Assembly: GCA_015068235.1 (NCBI GenBank)
Contig: SVKY01000006.1
Location: forward strand, 1-57,301
Source of the DNA: Oscillospiraceae bacterium
GTDB taxonomy: Bacteria; Bacillota; Clostridia; Oscillospirales; Oscillospiraceae
Direction: 5' to 3'
Length of the DNA: 57,301 bases
Shown here: in pieces, positions 49,840-57,301 of the stretch
How the letters are laid out: each line of letters starts with the position of its first letter
Position numbering within the stretch: position 1 is the first letter of the stretch
The notes under the pieces: model-generated
Databases searched by the model: none
What the model was told of the DNA's origin: nothing
Seen by the model: the letters and a program-made list of their open reading frames with translations, nothing else
Made by a program: the position numbers and the translations under genes

Positions 49840-52800
49840 TTATGCAATTGCTCTGTACAGGAAGGTCACGATCTGACCTCTTGTGCAGCTGTCGTTCGGG
49901 GCAAACTTGCCGCCACCGACACCCTGCGTGACTTCATTCTCAACTGCCCACAGGACAGCCTTGAAATAATAGTCACTTGTCTTGACATCAGAGAACGGAT
50001 TGTTGGTACTTGTGGGTTCGGGCTCGCCTTGGCTTCTCCACAGGAAGGTTGCAACCTGACCACGGGTACATGTTGCATTCGGTCCAAAGGTCGTTGCGGA
50101 CAAACCTGTTGTGATGCCGTTTTCTACTGCCCAAAGGACTGCCTTGTAGTAGTAAGCATCTGCCTTGACATCCGTGAAAGGATTATCGGTCTTGGTCGGT
50201 TCGGGACTTCCGCAAGCACGCCACAGGAAGGTCACGATCTGACCACGAGTGCAATTTTCATTCGGAGCAAAGCTCGTTGCGCTCATGCCGTTGGTGATGT
50301 TCTTGCCAACCGCCCACAAAACGGGAGTTGCAAAATAATCGCTTTCCTTCACATCCGTAAACGGATTTTCTGTCGGAATTTCGGGCTCAGACGGCTCGGA
50401 GGGTTCTTCACTCGGCTCAGACGGTTCCTCGCTCGGTTCCTCGGAGGGTTCTTCGCTCGGTTCCCCGGAGGGTTCTTCGCTCGGTTCCTCGGAAGGCTCT
50501 TCACTCGGTTCCTCGGAAGGCTCTTCACTCGGTTCCTCGGAGGGTTCTTCGCTCGGTTCCTCGGAAGGCTCTTCACTCGGTTCCTCGGAGGGTTCTTCAC
50601 TCGGTTCCTCGGAGGGTTCTTCGCTCGGTTCCTCGGAGGGTTCTTCGCTCGGTTGCTCGGAGGGTTCTTCGTTCGGATCTGCCGCATCTTCACTCGGTTC
50701 CTCACTCGGCTCGCTCGGTTCCTCGGAAGGTTCTTCGCTCGGCTCGGTCGGTTCCTCATTAGGCTCGTAGTTTTCGATCAAGTCGAACGTATAGCCATAC
50801 GTTTCGGCATAGCTCTGTGCCGTAGAACCTTCCACGCCGTAGATCACAGTAAAGTCGCAATCGCAAAGCGTCAAGATGTCATCGTAGATTTCGCATTCTG
50901 CATTCGGGATCAGCACGCAATTCAAGCCACACTCGGCAAACGCATATTCGCCGATGCTTTCGATCGATGCAGGCAGGATCGCCTCGTTGAGCGCATAGCA
51001 GGTTGCAAATGCCTGTGTGCCAATGGTGGTCAAGCCGCTGCCAAAGTTGACCTTTTCAAGGCTCTCGCAGCACCAGAAGGCATTGTCTTCAATGACCGTG
51101 ACCGTATCAGGGATCGTAATCTCACGCAGGTTATAGCAGTTCTCGAATGCAAGCGCGCCAATGCTTGTCAGTCCCTCGGGCAGAGAAACGCTCGTGATCA
51201 TACTCTTTACTGCGTCCCACGGTGCTACGCAGCTAAAGGAATACATTGCTCCTTCGCCTTCGATCTTGAGCTCGCCCGTGGCGCCGTTGAAGCTCCAAGT
51301 CAGGTTCTCGCCACACTTGCCGCTCTGACCGAAGAATTCTTCGTCACAGTATTCGCACTCGCCGTCATTGCTGTGGAGCGTAAATGCTGCGTAGTAATAA
51401 TCGCCCATCCACTGTGCGGTAGAGCCTTCAACGCCGTGCAGCGTGACGGGATAGTTTATCTCCAAATCATACAGCTCGCAGCCCGGATTCAAAATGACAA
51501 GCTGCTGCAAAGCAGAGCAATCTTGAATTGCGCTGTAGAGAATATAATTGATCTCCTTACCAACGGTATAGGAGCCTTCGTAGGTAGACGGGATTTGGAT
51601 CAGCGAGCCTCTGGCTGCACTGAGCAGAGCGCCGCTTTCATCATGATAATAGTCCGTATTTTCGGGGTCAACGTAGAAGCTTGCCAAATTCGGGCAAGAA
51701 TTAAAGGCATCGCCATAAATGTTTTCCACGTTTTTGCCAAGCTTTACTTCTTCCACAGCGCCGCAGCCGGAGAAGGCGTACATGCCGATGGTTTTCACGC
51801 TGTCGGGGATCACAACGCTTGTCAGATTATAGCAGCCGTTGCATGCATAGTCTGCAATCGTAATCGTATCCTCACGGATCGTCATATCGGAAGCGACATT
51901 TTCTCTTGCCTTGATCAGATGCTTGCCAATGTACAAAACATCGTTGTCCCAGTTGCTCTCATTATCATAGTAAGCTGTCCAAGCAAAAGCATCCATGCCA
52001 ATGCTCGTTACACTCTCAGGCAGGGTAATGCTTTCCAAGGAAGTACAGCCATTGAAAGCGTCCATGCCGATTTCTGTCACACCCTCGGGGATCGTAATCG
52101 TTTCCAAGCCTTCGCAGCTACAAAATACGCCGTCAAAAATATTTGAAACATTGCTTCCAAACGTCACATTTTTCAAAGAGGAGCTATATGCAAATGTGTA
52201 AGCGTCAATGATCGACACGCCGTCGCCGATCACGACCTGAGTCAGATCGGCGCAAGCATAAAATGCGTAGGAGCCCAGGTAATAAACGCTGTCGGGAATG
52301 ATCGCACTTCTCAAGCTGTAGCAGCTGTCAAAAGCATCCTCGCCGATCCACTCCAGGCCATCATTGAACGCTACTTCTTCCAATGCTGCGCACTCGTAAA
52401 ATGCGTAATATTCGATCTCTCTCATGCTGCTCGGGAACGCAACACTTGTCAGACAAGCGCCTGCAAATGCGCTTTCGCAAATCACACTTACGCCATCGGG
52501 AATGACATATTCGCCGGAGTATGCACAGGGCATCTGAATCAAGTTCGTCATTTCCTTGTCAAACAGCACGCCGAATTCATCGGAGATGTAGTATTCGTTC
52601 GCTTCATCGACCCAAATACCACGCAAGGAGGTGCAATATGCGAATGCCGAGGTCTCGATTCCTGCCACGTTTGCGGGGATAGAAATGCTCGTCAGACCTT
52701 CGCAGTGATAGAATGCACCATAGGCAATGTACTCCAGGCTCTCAGGAAGTGTCACTTCCGTCAAGGCGGTGCAGGATTCAAACACACAGTTTCCAAGATA

Positions 52801-54045
52801 AGTCAAGCCGTTGCCCAACGTGATGCTCTCAAGCGCTGAGCAGTTTCCAAATGCCATATAGTAGATCTCCGTGACGCTGTCGGGAATTGTCACATTCTTC
52901 AGCTCGCTGCACTCATAGAACGCATATTCGCCGATGCACACGACCGCAACGCCGTCGATCTCTAACGGAATCTCTGCACTCGTTATGGTAGAATCACAGC
53001 CGGTGATCGTACCGCTGCCTTTATCGAAGTAAAGATTGCCGCCTTCGACAGGATATTCAACGATCTCACCATATTCATCGTCACCATAGTCCGGCGTCGT
53101 CAGGAAAAGATCGCAAAGCTCGCAGTAACGAGCCTGACCATCTTCTGTGTCAAGCCAGTAGACCTCTTCGCCGCTTGCTTCATAGTGGATGGGTTCAGAG
53201 ATGAGTTCTGCATATTCTTTTTCGATCTCGTTCCACTGCTCCTCAGTTCCGCCATAGAGCACATGGTTCAAAGAATCACTGCTCGAAAATGCACTGCTGC
53301 CGATGCTTTCAAGGCTTTCGGGAAGCGTAATGTCCAAAAGTTCATAGCACCACGCAATTGCGCAATCGCCAATGGTCTGCAGACCGTCAGGGAGCGTTAA
53401 GCTTTTCAAATAAGTACAATCGCCAAAGGCGAAATCTGCAATATCGGTCACACCGGCTGCAACGGTGTAATCTCCGCTGAGCAGATCCGGAGCGCAGAGC
53501 AATTCTGTCTTTTCCTCATTGTAAAGAACGCCGGATTCGTCGGAGGTATAATATTCGTTTGCTTCATCGACCCAAATGCCCGTCATTTCATAACAATCAC
53601 GGAACACCGCATCACCAATGCTTGTTACAGATGCAGGGATCGTTATACTCTGCAAGTAAGAAAACGAAAACACCTCGTCACCAATGGTCAAAAGTCCATC
53701 GGGGAGTGCGATGCTTTCCAAGGGAGTATCGCAGAAAGCGTAATCTCCAATGGACAACAGTCCCTCAGGAAGGGTGATGCTCTGCAAGTAGTAGCAGGCG
53801 CTAAAAGCACTTACGCCGATGTTCTCAACCTGAACACCGTCAATTTTCGCAGGAATATCAGCTGAGGTGACAGATTCATCACAATCCGTGATCGTTCCAG
53901 TCTCTTTGTCGAAGTAGATATTACCGCCCTCAACGGCATATTCTACCTGCGTTGACCGATTGGCATCGCTCGTCGCTGTGCCGATGGGAACTATGCCGAT
54001 CAGCAATGCAAACGTCAACAAAATCGCAATGACTTTTTTCTTCAT
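49840..54045 (-). CDS. Giant BspA-type leucine-rich repeat protein with SLH anchor
   Basis: 1401 residues from the ATG after GAAGGAGAGAATCTC. Signal peptide (about 1-29), an opening module VEGGNIYFDKETGTITDCDE also repeated mid-protein, then many BspA-type LRR units of about 23 residues (pattern SIGDYAF..C..L..ITLP.GL) up to about residue 1090. A long (EEPS)n linker (about 1095-1222) leads to three SLH domains (about 1223-1401), which bind the secondary cell wall polymer. It is a surface protein; BspA-type LRRs in other bacteria mediate adhesion or ligand binding. A paralogue is encoded next on the same strand. Confidence 0.93.
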   Translation of the reverse strand: MKKKVIAILLTFALLIGIVPIGTATSDANRSTQVEYAVEGGNIYFDKETGTITDCDESVTSADIPAKIDGVQVENIGVSAFSACYYLQSITLPEGLLSIGDYAFCDTPLESIALPDGLLTIGDEVFSFSYLQSITIPASVTSIGDAVFRDCYEMTGIWVDEANEYYTSDESGVLYNEEKTELLCAPDLLSGDYTVAAGVTDIADFAFGDCTYLKSLTLPDGLQTIGDCAIAWCYELLDITLPESLESIGSSAFSSSDSLNHVLYGGTEEQWNEIEKEYAELISEPIHYEASGEEVYWLDTEDGQARYCELCDLFLTTPDYGDDEYGEIVEYPVEGGNLYFDKGSGTITGCDSTITSAEIPLEIDGVAVVCIGEYAFYECSELKNVTIPDSVTEIYYMAFGNCSALESITLGNGLTYLGNCVFESCTALTEVTLPESLEYIAYGAFYHCEGLTSISIPANVAGIETSAFAYCTSLRGIWVDEANEYYISDEFGVLFDKEMTNLIQMPCAYSGEYVIPDGVSVICESAFAGACLTSVAFPSSMREIEYYAFYECAALEEVAFNDGLEWIGEDAFDSCYSLRSAIIPDSVYYLGSYAFYACADLTQVVIGDGVSIIDAYTFAYSSSLKNVTFGSNVSNIFDGVFCSCEGLETITIPEGVTEIGMDAFNGCTSLESITLPESVTSIGMDAFAWTAYYDNESNWDNDVLYIGKHLIKARENVASDMTIREDTITIADYACNGCYNLTSVVIPDSVKTIGMYAFSGCGAVEEVKLGKNVENIYGDAFNSCPNLASFYVDPENTDYYHDESGALLSAARGSLIQIPSTYEGSYTVGKEINYILYSAIQDCSALQQLVILNPGCELYDLEINYPVTLHGVEGSTAQWMGDYYYAAFTLHSNDGECEYCDEEFFGQSGKCGENLTWSFNGATGELKIEGEGAMYSFSCVAPWDAVKSMITSVSLPEGLTSIGALAFENCYNLREITIPDTVTVIEDNAFWCCESLEKVNFGSGLTTIGTQAFATCYALNEAILPASIESIGEYAFAECGLNCVLIPNAECEIYDDILTLCDCDFTVIYGVEGSTAQSYAETYGYTFDLIENYEPNEEPTEPSEEPSEEPSEPSEEPSEDAADPNEEPSEQPSEEPSEEPSEEPSEEPSEEPSEEPSEEPSEEPSEEPSEEPSEEPSEEPSEEPSEEPSEEPSGEPSEEPSEEPSEEPSEPSEEPSEPSEPEIPTENPFTDVKESDYFATPVLWAVGKNITNGMSATSFAPNENCTRGQIVTFLWRACGSPEPTKTDNPFTDVKADAYYYKAVLWAVENGITTGLSATTFGPNATCTRGQVATFLWRSQGEPEPTSTNNPFSDVKTSDYYFKAVLWAVENEVTQGVGGGKFAPNDSCTRGQIVTFLYRAIA
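50385..50760. repeat. Tandem 12-bp (EEPS) coding repeat
   Basis: Within the LRR-SLH gene, near-perfect repeats of TCGGTTCCTCGGAGGGTTCT type encode (SEEP)n. Unit number is likely variable through slippage, changing the length of the wall-spanning linker. Synonymous variation between units (GGAGGG/GGAAGG, TTCG/TTCA) shows local amplification. Confidence 0.85.
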
Positions 54046-54104
54046 CGAGATTCTCTCCTTCATTTTTTGATTAAGATGTAATTTTAATTGCACCCCATGA
54101 TTCG

Positions 54105-54133
54105 AATATACCAGTTCTTTAGCTTATTGTCAA
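54105..54133 (-). promoter_or_regulatory. Promoter of the first LRR-SLH gene
   Basis: On the minus strand TTGACA (54128-54133), 17-base spacer, TATATT (54105-54110); start codon about 60 bases downstream. Confidence 0.8.
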
Positions 54134-54230
54134 GTGTTGGAAGCAGAATTGCCACCAAGGCGACCTTACTTTTTCATCGGCAAGCACTCCCTTCACCCCT
54201 ATTGACGTAAAATAAATCCGGAGATTGCAA

Positions 54231-54377
54231 AAAATTCCGATTTATCGGTGAGTTTTGTTTTTCAAATTGTAGGGGCGGACGACTCTGTCCGCCCACACGA
54301 AGTGCCTGCACGGGCGCACAGAGTCGTGCGCCCCTACGGTGTCAAAACGCAGCCAACAGCTCGATAAATCGGAATTT
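54231..54377. repeat. AAATTCCGAT-end modular repeat element, copy 13, identical to copy 2
   Basis: 147 bp, the same orientation as and, as far as read by eye, identical to 3158-3304. It ends 23 bases from the stop of the second LRR-SLH gene, which has no hairpin terminator of its own. Confidence 0.92.
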
Positions 54378-54400
54378 GAAAATCACAGCTATTTTATTGT

Positions 54401-57082
54401 TTATGCAATTGCTCTGTACAAGAAGGTCACAATTTGACCACGAGTGCAGCTTGCATTCGGAGCAAACTTACCACCGCCCATGCCCTGTGTGACATCATTT
54501 TCCACCGCCCAAAGGACAGCCTTGAAATAATAGTCGTTTGTCTTAACGTCAGAGAACGGATTATTCGTGCTCTTGGGCGCAGGCTCTCCCTGAGAGCGCC
54601 ACAGGAAGGTTGCAACCTGACCACGGGTGCATGTTGCATTCGGTCCAAAAGTCGTGGCACTTAAGCCTGTCGTGATGCCCTTTTCCACTGCCCAAAGGAC
54701 AGCCTTGTAGTAATAAGCATCTGCCTTGACATCCGTGAAGGGATTATCCTTCTTGGTCGGTTCGGGACTTCCGCAAGCTCTCCACAAGAAGGTCACGATT
54801 TGACCGCGAGTGCAGTTTGCGTTCGGAGCAAAACTTGTCGCACTCATACCGTTGGTGATGTTCTTGCCAACCGCCCACAAAACGGGGGTTGCAAAATAGT
54901 CACTTTCCTTGACATCCGTGAACGGATTTTCCTTCGGAATTTCGGGTGCATCGGGCTTGTCTGTCGGTTCAGACGGCTCAGATGGCGCTTCACTCGGCTC
55001 GGAAGGTTCTTCGCTCGGCTCGGAAGGTTCTTCGCTCGGTGCAGAGGGTTCTTCGCTTGGTGCAGAGGGTTCTTCACTCGGCTCGGAAGGCTCTTCGCTC
55101 GGCTCGGAAGGCTCTTCGCTCGGCTCGGAAGGCTCTTCGCTCGGCTCGGAAGGTTCTTCACTCGGTTCGTTTACGAAATCTAAGCTGGTTGTGCCGTCTG
55201 AAAAATGGATCACCGCATTGGTCAGATATCCGTTCTCTGCACCGATCTGAATCGCATCCCATTGCGTCTTTAGACCGCCGTAGTAGACATTGCTCAGATC
55301 ATTGCAAAATTCAAATGCACTATCTTCAATGCTTCTCACCGTATCGGGAATTGTCACACTCAACAGCGCATTGCAGGAATAAAACGTTCCTTTGGAAATC
55401 TCCGTCACACTTTGAGGAATCGTCACACTTTGCAGATTGTCACAGTCTCTAAATGCAAATTCACCGATTCTCTTTACGCTTTCAGGGATCGAAACGCTTG
55501 TTAACTGCGTGCAACCACTAAATGCAAAGTCTGCAATCAATATTGTATTTGAGCGAATTTCATACGCTCCGTCAATGGATTCCTTCGCTTTCAGTAGATA
55601 ATTGCCGTTGTAAAGCACATTGTCGGACCACTTTGCTTCATCGTTATAGTATCCCGAATCCTTGAAGGCGTTCAAACCAATTTGCATAACGCCCTCTGGG
55701 ATCGTTACATCTGTCATATTGCTGCAGCCATAGAATGCCACATCTGCAATCGTAACGGTTCCCTCTCGAACTTCATAAGTTCCTTCCAAGGAAGTCTTTG
55801 CAACGATAAGATGATTGTCGATATATAAGACACCGTTTTCCCAATTGGATTCCTCCTGCATGAGTGCTGTGCTCAAAAAAGCTCCCTGCCCAATGCTCAT
55901 TGCAACATCCGGAATCGACACCCTTGCCAAATTATCGCAAGCAAAAAATGCTGAGTCTTGAATCATCTTCACGCTTTGCGGAATCTGCACCTCGGTCAAT
56001 CCCGTACAATTATAGAATGCAAATAAAGAGATATTTTTTACGCCATCGGGTATGGTAACCGCTGTCAGTTCGCTGCAACCGGTAAACGCATTAGCTGCAA
56101 TTTCCACAACGCTTTCAGGGATCACATATTCTCCGGCATAAGTTCTGCAGCAACGATACAGTATGCTCTGGTCCTTGTTGAAGAAAACTCCAAATTCATC
56201 CGAGCTGTAGTATTCGTTTGCTTCATCGATCCAAATACCATCAAGAGTATTACAGTAGCAAAATGCGCCGGACACAATATACTCTACGCCGGCAGGAATG
56301 AATACGGTTTCCAATGCGCTGCAATAATCAAATGAATCACAAATCATTTTAAGGCTCTCGGGAAACGTCACACCTGTTAAATTTGCGCAGTTCTCAAACG
56401 CTCCGTATGCAATCATTTTTACACCTTCCGCAATGTCGTAATTGCCGGAATATGCCTGCGGACATCGGATCAGGGTTGTTTTTTCCTTGTCATACAGCAC
56501 GCCAAGGCTGTCGGCGCTGAAGTGCTCATTTGCTTCGTCAACCTGAAATGCACGGATATTTTCACAACCCATGAAGACACTTTCTCCAAGAGTGTTCACG
56601 CTGCCCGGCAGATTGACCTCTGTCAATGCCAAGCAGTAAGCGAAGGCATACGAACCAATCGAACTTACGCCTTGTGCAAGTGTTAAACTTGCAAGCTTAC
56701 TGCAATAATAAAACGCATTGTAATCAATTTCCGTTACACTGCCTGGGATCGTCAGCTCTGTCAAACTATTGCAGTATGAAAACGCACGCTCTGCAATGTA
56801 AGTCACACTGTTTGGAATGCTGACACTTTCCAAATTGCCTTGCTCGTAAAATGCTCTTTTGCCGATTTCCGTGACGGCAACGCCGTCGATTTCGGCAGGG
56901 ATGTTTGCAGACGTTACGGTCTCGTCCGCATCGGTGATCGCACCGGTTGCTTTGTCGAAGTAGATGTTACCGCCCTCGACGGCATAGGCGATGGTTTCGC
57001 CCTCTTCGGCAAATGCCTGTATCGGCAAGATGCTCATTAACATCAACATCGCAAGCACCAAACTCAAGAGCTTTCTTTTCAT
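54401..57082 (-). CDS. BspA-type leucine-rich repeat protein with SLH anchor (paralogue)
   Basis: 893 residues from the ATG after AAAGGATTGATCTT. Signal peptide MKRKLLSLVLAMLMLMSILP..., opening module VEGGNIYFDKATGAITDADE, BspA-type LRR units to about residue 635, a (EEPS)n linker with some SAPS variants (about 640-711), and three SLH domains (about 712-893). The SLH part is almost identical to that of the neighbouring 1401-residue protein, while the LRR parts have diverged. This indicates a tandem duplication with recent homogenisation at the anchor. Surface location and ligand binding are expected; the ligand is unknown. Confidence 0.93.
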   Translation of the reverse strand: MKRKLLSLVLAMLMLMSILPIQAFAEEGETIAYAVEGGNIYFDKATGAITDADETVTSANIPAEIDGVAVTEIGKRAFYEQGNLESVSIPNSVTYIAERAFSYCNSLTELTIPGSVTEIDYNAFYYCSKLASLTLAQGVSSIGSYAFAYCLALTEVNLPGSVNTLGESVFMGCENIRAFQVDEANEHFSADSLGVLYDKEKTTLIRCPQAYSGNYDIAEGVKMIAYGAFENCANLTGVTFPESLKMICDSFDYCSALETVFIPAGVEYIVSGAFCYCNTLDGIWIDEANEYYSSDEFGVFFNKDQSILYRCCRTYAGEYVIPESVVEIAANAFTGCSELTAVTIPDGVKNISLFAFYNCTGLTEVQIPQSVKMIQDSAFFACDNLARVSIPDVAMSIGQGAFLSTALMQEESNWENGVLYIDNHLIVAKTSLEGTYEVREGTVTIADVAFYGCSNMTDVTIPEGVMQIGLNAFKDSGYYNDEAKWSDNVLYNGNYLLKAKESIDGAYEIRSNTILIADFAFSGCTQLTSVSIPESVKRIGEFAFRDCDNLQSVTIPQSVTEISKGTFYSCNALLSVTIPDTVRSIEDSAFEFCNDLSNVYYGGLKTQWDAIQIGAENGYLTNAVIHFSDGTTSLDFVNEPSEEPSEPSEEPSEPSEEPSEPSEEPSEPSEEPSAPSEEPSAPSEEPSEPSEEPSEPSEAPSEPSEPTDKPDAPEIPKENPFTDVKESDYFATPVLWAVGKNITNGMSATSFAPNANCTRGQIVTFLWRACGSPEPTKKDNPFTDVKADAYYYKAVLWAVEKGITTGLSATTFGPNATCTRGQVATFLWRSQGEPAPKSTNNPFSDVKTNDYYFKAVLWAVENDVTQGMGGGKFAPNASCTRGQIVTFLYRAIA
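54970..55165. repeat. Tandem (EEPS) coding repeat in the second LRR-SLH gene
   Basis: Units of the type GGCTCGGAAGGCTCTTCGCTC (and shorter variants), 21-bp period, encode SEEPSEP; the unit differs from the 12-bp unit in the first gene, so the two linkers were amplified independently. Confidence 0.8.
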
Positions 57083-57175
57083 AAGATCAATCCTTTCTTT
57101 GTTGTTGATAGCTTGATGATACACCGAAGATGTTATGAAGTTGTTATGAAAAACAATTATTTGTAATCATGCCCC

Positions 57176-57301
57176 AAATTCCGATTTGTCGGGGAGTTTA
57201 GTATCACGCCGTAGCGTGCGGCGCCCTGAGCGAAGCGAAGAAGTACTCTTGGGGTGCATCCTTGACGCGCCTGCAGTAAAATGTTTCGTTATTTTTAGAA
57301 A
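57176..57301. repeat. AAATTCCGAT-end modular repeat element, copy 14, cut by the window edge
   Basis: Left end AAATTCCGATTTGTCGGGG, then CGCCGTAGCGTGCGGCG and GAGCGAAGCGAAGAAGTACT; the right end lies beyond the window. It is located upstream of the second LRR-SLH gene. Confidence 0.7.

Noticed and set aside
50385-50760. Regular short repeats that might suggest a CRISPR array
   Set aside because: The 12-bp units run without spacers and encode an (EEPS)n linker in frame.
49819-52146. 775-codon open frame on the + strand opposite the first LRR-SLH gene
   Set aside because: It is the antisense of a repetitive, well-supported coding region; its Phe/Arg/Leu-rich repeats simply mirror the EEPS codons, and there is no start site.

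Overview
The window looks like chromosomal DNA of a class Clostridia bacterium, probably a gut Oscillospiraceae/Ruminococcaceae-type organism with mid-range GC. The evidence is a Clostridia-type housekeeping operon (remA, gmk, rpoZ, priA, def, fmt, rsmB, rlmN, prpC, prkC, rsgA), a DUF3794/LysM SipL-like spore-coat protein, a type 3 ProRS, a SAM-I riboswitch, and large secreted proteins with S-layer homology (SLH) domains. The family-level placement is inference. No tRNA, rRNA, CRISPR array, prophage or plasmid backbone was seen.

Layout. 1-8.8 kb: a PLP aminotransferase, metK under a SAM-I riboswitch, a ribbon-helix-helix regulator with a divergent small gene, a ZIP metal transporter, an nfeD/SPFH operon, and an AT-rich GNAT acetyltransferase module. 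8.8-11.3 kb: thrC, an XRE regulator with a membrane partner, and an IS200-like REP-associated transposase (RAYT). 11.3-17.5 kb: a catabolic cluster made of a fold-type II PLP enzyme and a YheO-type regulator, divergent from ygeY, ygeW and carbamate kinase, plus a 44-residue small protein. 18-26.6 kb: an SLH-anchored BMP-family binding protein, pepF, lgt, a membrane-protein gene broken by an amber codon, a lipoprotein and the SipL-like gene. 26.6-43 kb: two long minus-strand housekeeping runs ending in prkC/rsgA and cdaA/cdaR. 43-49.5 kb: a cysteine desulfurase with a DUF3343 Se/S carrier-like protein, proS, serine dehydratase and ychF. 49.8-57 kb: two tandem paralogous giant BspA-type leucine-rich-repeat proteins with (EEPS)n linkers and three SLH domains.

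The most unusual property is the intergenic DNA. About fourteen elements (plus two solo ends) begin and end with the same imperfect inverted repeat, AAATTCCGATTTATCGG / CGATAAATCGGAATTT. They carry interchangeable palindromic cores, sit mostly at gene 3' ends, and occur as identical, inverted, nested or tandem copies. The core of one subclass (GTAGGGGCGGACGACT...GTCCGCCC) is also present three times, in frame, inside the coding sequence of the window's only transposase. A second family, with ends like ATACTAATCGCCGATTAAAAT, is built almost entirely of hairpins; one copy lies between the SAM riboswitch terminator and metK. A third, non-homologous array of six hairpins lies at 44.6-44.9 kb. Together these suggest a modular repeat system, possibly mobilised by the RAYT, that shapes transcript ends.

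The ygeY-ygeW-carbamate kinase cluster would allow release of a carbamoyl group as carbamoyl phosphate and ATP formation. Its lyase is not the usual diaminopropionate ammonia-lyase, so the substrate may differ from the described purine route. The cysteine desulfurase/DUF3343 pair at 43-44.4 kb comes from the same selenium-linked gene set.
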